Shown here piece by piece: positions 39,656 through 45,579 of a stretch of DNA of 45,579 nucleotides. Position 1 is the stretch's first letter. Every line of letters begins with the position of its first letter. Source of the DNA: Actinomycetota bacterium (lineage in GTDB: Bacteria; Actinomycetota; Actinomycetes; S36-B12; CAIYMF01); the NCBI GenBank assembly GCA_947455705.1, contig CANGPO010000012.1:1-45579 (forward strand). The letters are read 5' to 3'. Below the pieces are notes generated by a model. It searched no databases, had not been told where the DNA came from, and saw only the letters and a list, made by a program, of their open reading frames with translations. Position numbers and translations under genes: made by a program.

Positions 39656-39672
39656 ATACCCCCTAGGGGTAT
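39656..39672. promoter_or_regulatory. CsoR operator overlapping the csoR -10 element
   Basis: ATACCCC-CTA-GGGGTAT is a perfect inverted repeat of the G/C-tract type bound by CsoR. Its last bases form the first part of TATGCT (39670-39675), a good -10. Bound CsoR would therefore block polymerase until Cu(I) releases it. Confidence 0.8.
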
Positions 39673-39700
39673 GCTGTTTGCAGAGTCGAGGGAGGAAACC

Positions 39701-39985
39701 ATGGAACACGGTTACAACGCAGACAAAGACAAGGTGTTAGCGCGCCTAAGCCGCATCGAGGGACAGGTTCGAGGAATCGGCCGAATGGTCGAGGACGACA
39801 CCTACTGCATCGACATCCTGACTCAGGTGTCAGCAGCGACCAGAGCCCTGGAAAACGTGGCACTGCTCCTGCTCGACGATCACCTTGATCATTGCGTTCG
39901 CAACGCAGCGGCAAGCGGAGGGCCTGAAGCAGACGAGAAGTTGCGTGAGGCCTCGCAGGCCATCGCGCGCCTCGTCCGCTCTTAA
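39701..39985 (+). CDS. csoR: CsoR copper-sensing repressor
   Basis: 94 residues. ATG at 39701 follows GAGGGAGGAAACC; the longer frame from 39650 would include the operator and is rejected. The CsoR/RcnR helical fold is clear: KVLARLSRIEGQVRGIGRMVEDDTYCIDILTQVSAATRAL, in part RLSRIEGQVRGIGRMV. The Cu(I) ligands Cys36, His61 and Cys65 fall at the same positions as in M. tuberculosis CsoR. It represses until copper binds. It heads the csoR-copZ-copA operon; copZ starts 30 bases later. Confidence 0.95.
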   Translation: MEHGYNADKDKVLARLSRIEGQVRGIGRMVEDDTYCIDILTQVSAATRALENVALLLLDDHLDHCVRNAAASGGPEADEKLREASQAIARLVRS

Positions 39986-40015
39986 CAACTACCAGCACAC
40001 AACGAGGAGACAGAG

Positions 40016-40225
40016 ATGAACACCACCACATGGTCCGTCGAAGGTATGACCTGTCAGCACTGCGTCAACGCGGTGACCGAGGAAGTCACTGCCATCCACG
40101 GAGTTACCGCAGTCGTCGTCGATCTTGAAGCCGGTCAGGTAACCGTGACCTCCGAGGACGCACTCACAGTTTCCGACGTGGCGGCAGCCATTGACGAAGC
40201 CGGTTACGTCCTGATCACAAGCTAG
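40016..40225 (+). CDS. copZ: CopZ-like copper chaperone (HMA domain)
   Basis: 69 residues, one heavy-metal-associated domain. The Cu(I) motif GMTCQHC is at residues 10-16, followed by VNAVTEEVTAIHGVTAVVVDLEAGQVTV and ending AAIDEAGYVL, the usual ferredoxin-like pattern. It carries Cu(I) in the cytosol to CopA or CsoR. The ribosome site is AACGAGGAGACAG. Genes before and after are csoR and copA on the same strand with short gaps. Confidence 0.95.
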   Translation: MNTTTWSVEGMTCQHCVNAVTEEVTAIHGVTAVVVDLEAGQVTVTSEDALTVSDVAAAIDEAGYVLITS

Positions 40226-40247
40226 TCACGCAACGAGGGGAGCAAAC

Positions 40248-42422
40248 ATGAGCACGTCAGAACTTACGTCGGTCGACCTAGCCGTCACCGGAATGACGTG
40301 TGCATCATGTGCCGCTCGAGTTGAGAAGAAGCTCAACAAGATTCCAGGGGTCGTGGCTACCGTCAATTACGCGACGGAGACTGCGCGAGTCCACGTGCCC
40401 ACCGGTGTTACTCGTGACGAGCTCGTAGCAGTCGTCGAAGCCACCGGCTACGGCGTCGCCGAACCTGATGAGGTCAGAGACCCCGATCCGGATCAACTTG
40501 AGCGCCGTTGGAAAATCTCGGCGATTCTGTCCATCCCCGTTCTAGCGATGGCGATGATCCCCGCGTTGCAGATCGACTGGTGGCAGTGGATCTCGTTCCT
40601 GCTCGCCTCGATCGTTGTGCTCTGGGGCGGTGCGCCATTCCATCGAGCTGCGTTCCTCAACGCACGTCACGGCATGACGACCATGGACACTCTGGTGTCG
40701 CTTGGCACGTTGGCTGCCTACCTCTGGTCAACCTTCGCAATCCTGTTCACAGCTGCTGGGGCCGTCGGCATGCACATGGACATGTCGTGGCTACCCAGCC
40801 ACAGCGTCACGTCGGCTGATCATCCCGATCTGTACTTTGAATCAGCTGCTCTCGTAACCACATTCCTGCTTATTGGGCGATGGTTGGAGAACAGGGCCAA
40901 GCAAAGCTCCGGGCAAGCACTTCGAGCACTACTTGATCTCGCTCCCAAGACGGCCACGATTCGGGACGGCGATAAGGAAACCCTGATTCCGGCCGCGCAC
41001 ATTAAGGTCGGCGACCTCGTCGTCGTTCGATCCGGCGAGCGAATCGCAGCTGATGGTGTCGTCGTAGAAGGTGCTTCAGCTGTCGATGCAAGCATGCTCA
41101 CCGGCGAGTCCGTGCCGATCGACGTCGCCGTCGGCGACAACGTTGCGGGTGGCACCGTCGTTCAGGATGGGCGACTCGTCATCACGGCCACGCGCGTTGG
41201 CGGTGACACGTCGTTGGCACACATCACCGCGCTGGTCACCTCAGCGCAGGCCGGAAAGGCGCAGATCCAGCGGCTTGCTGATCGAGTATCGACGGTGTTT
41301 GTACCGGTGGTTCTCGCTATCGCCGCGTTGACCTTGCTCGGATGGGGATTCACCTCTGGCTGGCAACAGGGATTCACCGCGGCCGTCGCCGTGTTGGTGA
41401 TCGCCTGTCCGTGTGCCCTGGGCCTAGCAACACCAACCGCCCTACTCGTGGGCACTGGACGCGGTGCGCAGCTGGGCGTTCTGGTGCGTGGGCCTGAGGT
41501 TCTTGAATCAACCCACACCGTCAACACCGTCGTCCTCGACAAGACCGGCACGCTCACCACAGGTGTGATGTCCGTCGTTGATGTGTGGGGTGATGACGAG
41601 GCGATTCGATTGGCTGGGGCACTTGAACATGCTTCGAGTCATCCCATCGCCCGTGCCATTGCCTCGTACGCAGCTAGCCGCGGCCCACTTCCGTCCGCCA
41701 TCGACGTTGAGTCGTCGCGCGGCGACGGGGTGAGTGGGCTCGTTGAGGGGCGTCACGTTCAGGCTGGTCGACCTGCATGGATCAACAGCGCGCAGGAATG
41801 GCCAAACGCGCTCAGCACGTGGCAGGCAGGCAACAACACGGTGATCGGAGTTGCCATCAACGGGCTGCCTCGTGCAATCTTCGTCGTCGCTGACGTGATC
41901 CGACCGACGACGGCCGCAGCTATTGATTCACTACGTTCACTCGGGATCGAACCCATCATGGTGACGGGTGACAACTCGGCCACGGCACATCTGATCGCTG
42001 AACAATTGGGAATTGTCACGGTGTTTGCCGATTCGCGACCCGAGGACAAGTTGGAGATCGTCCACTCGCTTCAACAACAAGGTCGCGTCGTTGCCGTCAT
42101 CGGCGACGGTGTCAACGATGCGGCTGCACTTGCCGCTGCCGACCTTGGCATCGCTATGGGCAACGGGACGGACGCTGCGATCGAGGCCGCCGACATCACA
42201 CTTCTGCGCGAAGATCTCACCAGCGCTGGAGATGCCGTACGGCTCGCGCGGGCGACACTGCGAACGATCAAAGAAAATCTCGCGTGGGCCTTCGGATACA
42301 ACATTGCAGCCATTCCGTTGGCAGCCGTCGGCCTCTTGACACCGCTGATCGCGGGCCTAGCGATGGCACTGTCGAGTGTGTGCGTCGTGGCAAATAGTCT
42401 GCGGCTCAAGCGATTTCGCTAG
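40248..42422 (+). CDS. copA: Copper-exporting P1B-type ATPase
   Basis: 724 residues. A single N-terminal HMA domain has GMTCASCAAR near 16-24. Eight helices are expected, with TGES (MLTGESVPID) near 283, the CPC ion site in IACPCALGLATPTA near 386, the phosphorylation motif VLDKTGTLTTG near 430, HP in SSHPIARAIA near 465 and GDGVNDAAALAAADLGIAMG near 619. WAFGYNIAAIPLAA and the MALSSVCVVANSLRL end give the P1B-1 Asn/Tyr/Met/Ser signature for Cu(I). It pumps Cu(I) out of the cytosol. Controlled with copZ by CsoR. Confidence 0.96.
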   Translation: MSTSELTSVDLAVTGMTCASCAARVEKKLNKIPGVVATVNYATETARVHVPTGVTRDELVAVVEATGYGVAEPDEVRDPDPDQLERRWKISAILSIPVLAMAMIPALQIDWWQWISFLLASIVVLWGGAPFHRAAFLNARHGMTTMDTLVSLGTLAAYLWSTFAILFTAAGAVGMHMDMSWLPSHSVTSADHPDLYFESAALVTTFLLIGRWLENRAKQSSGQALRALLDLAPKTATIRDGDKETLIPAAHIKVGDLVVVRSGERIAADGVVVEGASAVDASMLTGESVPIDVAVGDNVAGGTVVQDGRLVITATRVGGDTSLAHITALVTSAQAGKAQIQRLADRVSTVFVPVVLAIAALTLLGWGFTSGWQQGFTAAVAVLVIACPCALGLATPTALLVGTGRGAQLGVLVRGPEVLESTHTVNTVVLDKTGTLTTGVMSVVDVWGDDEAIRLAGALEHASSHPIARAIASYAASRGPLPSAIDVESSRGDGVSGLVEGRHVQAGRPAWINSAQEWPNALSTWQAGNNTVIGVAINGLPRAIFVVADVIRPTTAAAIDSLRSLGIEPIMVTGDNSATAHLIAEQLGIVTVFADSRPEDKLEIVHSLQQQGRVVAVIGDGVNDAAALAAADLGIAMGNGTDAAIEAADITLLREDLTSAGDAVRLARATLRTIKENLAWAFGYNIAAIPLAAVGLLTPLIAGLAMALSSVCVVANSLRLKRFR

Positions 42423-42457
42423 CCAACGTGGGCGCCCCGATAGTCCGGGCTCAGGAG

Positions 42458-43381
42458 TTAAACGTCACCGCGGATCGTGCGAAGCCAGTGGTCAGCCTCA
42501 CGGAAATCAGCATCCGTCACACCCTCACGAACAAGTGGTTGGCGACCATCGTGACGAGGGTACGAGCCCAGGAATCGCACGTCGGCACAAATTCGATGCA
42601 GCCCAGCAAGAGCCTCACCCACGCGAGCATCGTTTACGTGACCTTCACAATCGACCGAGAAGAAATAGTCGCCCAACGCCTTACGGGTGGGACGTGATTC
42701 AATGCGAGTGAGGTTGACCCCACGCACGGAAAACTCGGTCAAGATTTCCATCAGCGCACCAGGGTGATCCGCGCGCATGAACAGCGTCAACGTCGTCTTA
42801 TCAGCACCACTTGGGGCCGTTAGTCGTCCTTCGCGTGCCAACAGCACGAAGCGCGTCCATGCCTCATCGTTGTCGCCGATATCGTCTGCGAGAACGCTGA
42901 GTCCATAAATATCGGCCGCGATGCGCGGAGCAATGGCCGCCTCAAATCCCGCATTACCGGCCGCCAACTCAGCAGCGGCAGCCGAGGTAGACGACAGTGG
43001 AACCACATGCGCGAGAGGCAGGTTCGTTCGCACCCAACCACTGCACTGAGCTGACGCATGGGGGTGAGTGCCTACCGTGCGAATGTCGCTCAGGGTCGTA
43101 CCCGCTCGAGCCATAAGCGTGAATGACACCGGGATCACTTGTTCTGCCACGATCACCAGCGGATCGCCCGCCGAGAGCCCGTCGAGCGTGGTGGCGACAG
43201 AACCTTCGATCGAATTCTCAATAGGTACGAGAGCTCGGTCCGCAGTTCCAGCGCGAAGTGACGCCAACGCCTCGGCCACGGAGCCGCCTGGGATCAAGAC
43301 AGCGTCCCGGCTTTCCGCGAGTTCGTGCAGGGCCGCTTCAGAGAATGATCCGCGCGGACCAAGGAACACGATCGAGGTCAT
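42458..43381 (-). CDS. pheA: Prephenate dehydratase
   Basis: 307 residues. The N-terminal PDT domain starts IVFLGPRGSFSEAALHELAES and contains ALVPIENSIEGSVATTLDGLS near 55 and the catalytic TRF motif in DEAWTRFVLLAREG near 170. A C-terminal ACT domain (about 195-275) with HPGALMEILTEFSVRGVNLTRIESRP is the site of phenylalanine feedback control. It makes phenylpyruvate from prephenate in the phenylalanine pathway. The start overlaps the stop of the DUF4446 gene as ATGA. Confidence 0.95.
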   Translation of the reverse strand: MTSIVFLGPRGSFSEAALHELAESRDAVLIPGGSVAEALASLRAGTADRALVPIENSIEGSVATTLDGLSAGDPLVIVAEQVIPVSFTLMARAGTTLSDIRTVGTHPHASAQCSGWVRTNLPLAHVVPLSSTSAAAAELAAGNAGFEAAIAPRIAADIYGLSVLADDIGDNDEAWTRFVLLAREGRLTAPSGADKTTLTLFMRADHPGALMEILTEFSVRGVNLTRIESRPTRKALGDYFFSVDCEGHVNDARVGEALAGLHRICADVRFLGSYPRHDGRQPLVREGVTDADFREADHWLRTIRGDV

Positions 43382-43872
43382 GAGGCTCGTCCCTTCACCG
43401 CATACGCAACGGCCTGTAACTCCTCGGGCGATAGCGGCGCATCGCTCTTGCCCGCCTTGATGCCCTTCATGTACGACCGCGTCTCGGATCGACCATGAAT
43501 TGATGTCAACACCAAGCCGTCGCCGCCATCGTCCAAAAGTGCCGCGCTGAACGAGAGTCGACCACCCATGTCGCCGAATGCGTCGTACCGAACCACGCTG
43601 ACGTGGCGTACGGCATCAGCAAGCTCCATGCGAGTCTTTGACAGTAGAGCGGATAGATCGTCGACCTCACCCCGAAGGGCGTAGACCTGATCGGCCTGTC
43701 GAGCCACGGCTTCGACGAAGGATGGAGCCTGATCATCGGCGGCGAGCAGCACCAGATCGCGCTTCATGCGACGCTGTCCACGAAGGGCTAGTGCCCCAAG
43801 GATCGCGGCGACTCCGGCGACAACAACGCCAACAATGACGAGTGCATCGCGTACTGAAGGATCGAGGGCCAC
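43378..43872 (-). CDS. DUF4446 family membrane-anchored protein
   Basis: 164 residues from GTG at 43872, leaderless. One N-terminal helix (ALVIVGVVVAGVAAILGALAL) is followed by a basic stretch, a coiled-coil-like helix (SFVEAVARQADQVYALRGEVDDLSALLSKTRMEL), and the domain VSVVRYDAFGDMGGRLSFSAALLDDGGDGLVLTSIHGRSETRSYMKGI, in part RYDAFGDMGGRLSFS. That block is the DUF4446 signature, often found next to pheA or serS in actinobacteria and firmicutes. Function unknown. Coupled to pheA by ATGA. Confidence 0.88.
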   Translation of the reverse strand: MALDPSVRDALVIVGVVVAGVAAILGALALRGQRRMKRDLVLLAADDQAPSFVEAVARQADQVYALRGEVDDLSALLSKTRMELADAVRHVSVVRYDAFGDMGGRLSFSAALLDDGGDGLVLTSIHGRSETRSYMKGIKAGKSDAPLSPEELQAVAYAVKGRAS

Positions 43873-43878
43873 AGGGCA

Positions 43879-43884
43879 AGGGTA
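43879..43884 (-). promoter_or_regulatory. -10 element, leaderless, DUF4446-pheA operon
   Basis: TACCCT on the minus strand six bases before GTG at 43872. Confidence 0.55.
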
Positions 43885-44265
43885 GTGGGCGCCGCTTCTG
43901 ATCTCGCACGCATATTCCCATAGCGCCGTTATTGCCAGAGTGCAGTTACCGCCATAGTGCCGTTATCGCGGCAGTGCCGTCCGCGTAAAGCCCGACCACG
44001 AGCGCTGATGACCCTCAACGGCGATGTGGGCCCGGCAAACGAGCCAGGCCCACATCCGCAGCACGTGCGTCGTTGATTCATTGCGAACCCGACGTGACGT
44101 GATGAGGTACTCCCCCGCGGTTCCTCAGTGCTACAACAGGCAGATACCCAGTACGTACCCGGTTCACACCTACCTGCGGCGTGGGGAACAACACAATCGC
44201 GATGACGACCACCCAAGAGCCATCGCCGGGGTCGCACGAGGGCGTATGAGGGCATAAAAAATGAC
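43885..44265. other. Gene-poor region with a long hairpin
   Basis: No reading frame here has convincing coding character. The region has short near-repeats of GCCGTTAT and AGTGCCG between 43922 and 43982. It also has a perfect 10-bp stem: GATGTGGGCC at 44023-44032 with GGCCCACATC at 44047-44056. It could hold a small RNA or only untranslated and decayed sequence. Confidence 0.45.
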
Positions 44266-44299
44266 CGGACGCCGCCGACGGGGGATGCAGCGGCGTCCG
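44266..44299 (-). terminator. Rho-independent terminator after SEC-C gene
   Basis: CGGACGCCGC (44266-44275) and GCGGCGTCCG (44290-44299) form a perfect 10-bp stem. On the minus strand it is followed within a few bases by six U (A-run at 44256-44261). It lies about 150 bases past the stop of the SEC-C gene. Confidence 0.75.
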
Positions 44300-44446
44300 A
44301 TCTGACATCACCGTAAGTAGTGGAGACACTTCAAGCAACATCAACGGTGCTGGTAGAGCCCATATTTAGCAAAAATTGAGTTTTCGTCAGGTTGGACCGA
44401 ACAGTTCAGAGTAACAACTCTCATTACTTAGGGTGACGATGGCGTC
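44300..44446. other. AT-richer 3' flank of SEC-C gene
   Basis: About 147 bases between the terminator and the SEC-C stop, notably richer in A/T than the neighbours (CATATTTAGCAAAAATTGAG near 44361). It includes AGAGT-AACA-ACTCT at 44407. No gene is seen; it may be a 3' UTR. Confidence 0.4.
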
Positions 44447-45409
44447 CTAGCGCAGGGTCACCTGACGGTGCGCCAAACTTGATCGTGCGCGACGCTCGTC
44501 GGTGGTGAGCTCATCGGTTTGAGCAAGCGCAGCATCAAGGCGCACCTTCAGTGCTGCTGCCGGCTCTTCGATGGAGTCGGCCTCCGCACCAGGAACCAAG
44601 TCCCACACCGGGACAAGTAAGCCGTGAGCACGGAACGTACCGATGAGTTTCGTTTCGGGCCCGAGGTCAGCCTCATCGCGTGCCAACAATCGGCCAAGTG
44701 CTGTCAAGAGAGCTTCCTCTTCGTGGGGTTGCGCCCAGCGCAGATGCTCCTTCGCGCCCACCCGACACCAGTAACCAGCATCAATCGAGGTGAGCTTACG
44801 GGTGGGAATGATCGATTCGCTGGCTCGCTCAAGTGAGGCCTGTACTTCGCCGGTCACCTCCGCGGTCGCATCCATCCAGAAGTCGAAGTTGTCGTGAACG
44901 GTTACATCGAGTGGAACCGAAACGTCCAGGACATCCTGCAGGCGCGGCCCATCGGTCACTCTGGCCGGTGGCACCGGATTACCGGGCTCGGTGTCGAGCG
45001 CTCGAATGAGTGCGTCGGCGAGATCACGACTTGGATCACCCGACCCAGTCTGGGTTTGCAGGCCCAACAAGATGTGGCCATCAGCGCGAACGATCGCCGG
45101 CCAAGCCATCGGGAGCACCGTGGCCAACGTCACCTGTCGACCAGCGGCGCGCGTCGCATACTCACCGGCCAGCGTCAACGGCGCAGTTGCCGACGGCACA
45201 ATCTCGCGCAGACAGATCCAATCGGTCTCACTGGCCAGACCCTCAAACGGTCGACGCACGAGTACCGCGGATGCGTCGGCTACAGAGCGGCCGTGACAGG
45301 CCTTGTATCGACGGCCACTGCCACATGGGCATGGTTCGCGCAGTCCCACTACTGGAACATCGAGCTCACTGGTCGCAACAGACGGGGATTCCTGCTTCTT
45401 CTTAGCCAT
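44447..45409 (-). CDS. SEC-C motif protein of the DUF5926 family
   Basis: 320 residues. After a Lys-rich start (MAKKKQESP), the SEC-C zinc motif EPCPCGSGRRYKACHGRS lies at residues 25-42, with Cys27, Cys29, Cys38 and His39 as zinc ligands. The remaining part (FEGLASETDWICLREIVPSATAPLTLAG, in part LASETDWICLREIVPSA, and HDNFDFWMDATAEV, YWCRVGAKEHLRWAQPHEEEALLTALGRL) is the actinobacterial DUF5926 region. SEC-C motifs bind zinc and often the ribosome or partner proteins. The role is unknown. ATG at 45409 is six bases after TAGGCT, so leaderless. Confidence 0.85.
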   Translation of the reverse strand: MAKKKQESPSVATSELDVPVVGLREPCPCGSGRRYKACHGRSVADASAVLVRRPFEGLASETDWICLREIVPSATAPLTLAGEYATRAAGRQVTLATVLPMAWPAIVRADGHILLGLQTQTGSGDPSRDLADALIRALDTEPGNPVPPARVTDGPRLQDVLDVSVPLDVTVHDNFDFWMDATAEVTGEVQASLERASESIIPTRKLTSIDAGYWCRVGAKEHLRWAQPHEEEALLTALGRLLARDEADLGPETKLIGTFRAHGLLVPVWDLVPGAEADSIEEPAAALKVRLDAALAQTDELTTDERRARSSLAHRQVTLR

Positions 45410-45415
45410 GACGCG

Positions 45416-45421
45416 AGCCTA
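45416..45421 (-). promoter_or_regulatory. -10 element, leaderless, SEC-C gene
   Basis: TAGGCT on the minus strand six bases before ATG at 45409. It is between the SEC-C gene and the end of the glycerophosphodiesterase gene, 20 bases away. Confidence 0.55.
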
Positions 45422-45440
45422 CGCGACGCTCACATCCGGA

Positions 45441-45579
45441 TCACGAGTGACGTGAACTCTCCAGCCACAGCCGCACATCACTGGGTCGATTAGTGATGAT
45501 CGCGTCAACGCCATGTTCAGCGCAGAGCAATGCATCTTCACGTTCGTCTACCGTCCACACATGCACCTGTCGTCCTGCA
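45441..45579 (-). CDS. Glycerophosphodiester phosphodiesterase, C-terminal end
   Basis: The last 45 residues of a gene that continues past the window edge. The visible end VHVWTVDEREDALLCAEHGVDAIITNRPSDVRLWL is given here by key parts: VHVWTVDE, GVDAIITNRP. This is the classic final block of GDPD family enzymes (GlpQ/UgpQ), where W-T and the I-x-T-x-x-P loop close the TIM barrel. These enzymes release glycerol 3-phosphate from glycerophosphodiesters. Only the tail can be judged. It precedes the SEC-C gene on the same strand. Confidence 0.88.
   Translation of the reverse strand, partial: AGRQVHVWTVDEREDALLCAEHGVDAIITNRPSDVRLWLESSRHS

Noticed and set aside
43929-44255. 108-codon open frame in the gap before the SEC-C gene
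   Set aside because: No ribosome site or leaderless promoter, Arg/Cys-rich random-like composition, and it crosses the hairpin region.
1-45579. CRISPR arrays, IS elements, toxin-antitoxin or phage defence modules
   Set aside because: No regular spaced repeats, transposase, or recognisable defence or toxin families were seen; the RHH-like gene at 10.4 kb has no toxin partner.

Overview
The window looks like chromosomal DNA of an actinobacterium. Support comes from a bacterial proteasome activator (Bpa), a SEC-C/DUF5926 protein, a DUF4446-pheA pair, a c-di-AMP (ydaO-type) riboswitch ahead of an NlpC/P60 hydrolase, moderate-to-high GC, frequent GTG/TTG starts and many apparently leaderless genes. 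At least twelve genes have a TANNNT hexamer exactly six bases before the start codon. I cannot name the genus; a free-living freshwater, marine or soil lineage is a guess. There is no IS element, prophage, CRISPR array or rRNA. Both ends cut through genes: an amidohydrolase at the left and a glycerophosphodiester phosphodiesterase at the right.

Layout. 1-4.1 kb: amidohydrolase end, then a leftward copper-handling cluster (small membrane protein, PepSY membrane protein, YcnI-like, CopC-like) whose last gene starts with a perfect 19-bp hairpin. 4.1-8.0 kb: carbohydrate locus with a class II ketose-bisphosphate aldolase, a GH4 glycosidase, a divergent DeoR regulator and a class II (fuculose-type) aldolase. 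8.0-10.2 kb: D-serine-dehydratase-like PLP enzyme behind a RidA enamine deaminase, and a SHOCT membrane protein. 10.3-11.0 kb: a putative ribbon-helix-helix protein with a palindromic promoter. 11.1-15.3 kb: a complete polyamine-type ABC importer (potA-D-B-C order), followed by a cupin, an isochorismatase-fold hydrolase and a DUF1697 protein.

16.9-21.6 kb: zinc alcohol dehydrogenase divergent from a TetR regulator, an alpha/beta hydrolase, tRNA-Ser(UGA) with a duplicated 3' end, and a SnoaL-like/flavin monooxygenase fusion. 21.8-28.2 kb: phosphodiester glycosidase-like protein, CPA1 antiporter, VTT-domain protein, an Lgt-family protein lacking several expected catalytic residues, and a PAS-PAS-GGDEF-EAL protein. 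28.4-34.9 kb: two esterase/lipase genes, a DinB-like protein, MobA-like and MoeA proteins, a K+ channel with an RCK domain, and a quinone oxidoreductase. 34.9-39.6 kb: SET-domain protein, Bpa, SerS, a HAD phosphatase and riboswitch-controlled NlpC/P60. 39.65-42.4 kb: csoR-copZ-copA copper efflux operon with a visible CsoR operator. 42.4-45.6 kb: pheA, DUF4446, a gene-free stretch with two hairpins, the SEC-C protein and the glycerophosphodiesterase end.

Copper is the theme most strongly tied together: a periplasmic/membrane handling cluster at one end and a cytosolic sensor-chaperone-exporter operon at the other. A second coherent pair is RidA with the D-serine-dehydratase-like enzyme, whose expected 2-aminoacrylate intermediate is the classic RidA substrate. 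I see no clear new defence or mobile system. The most original signals are the copC start hairpin, the rigid leaderless promoter spacing, the Lgt paralog, the bacterial SET protein beside bpa, and the palindrome-controlled RHH gene.
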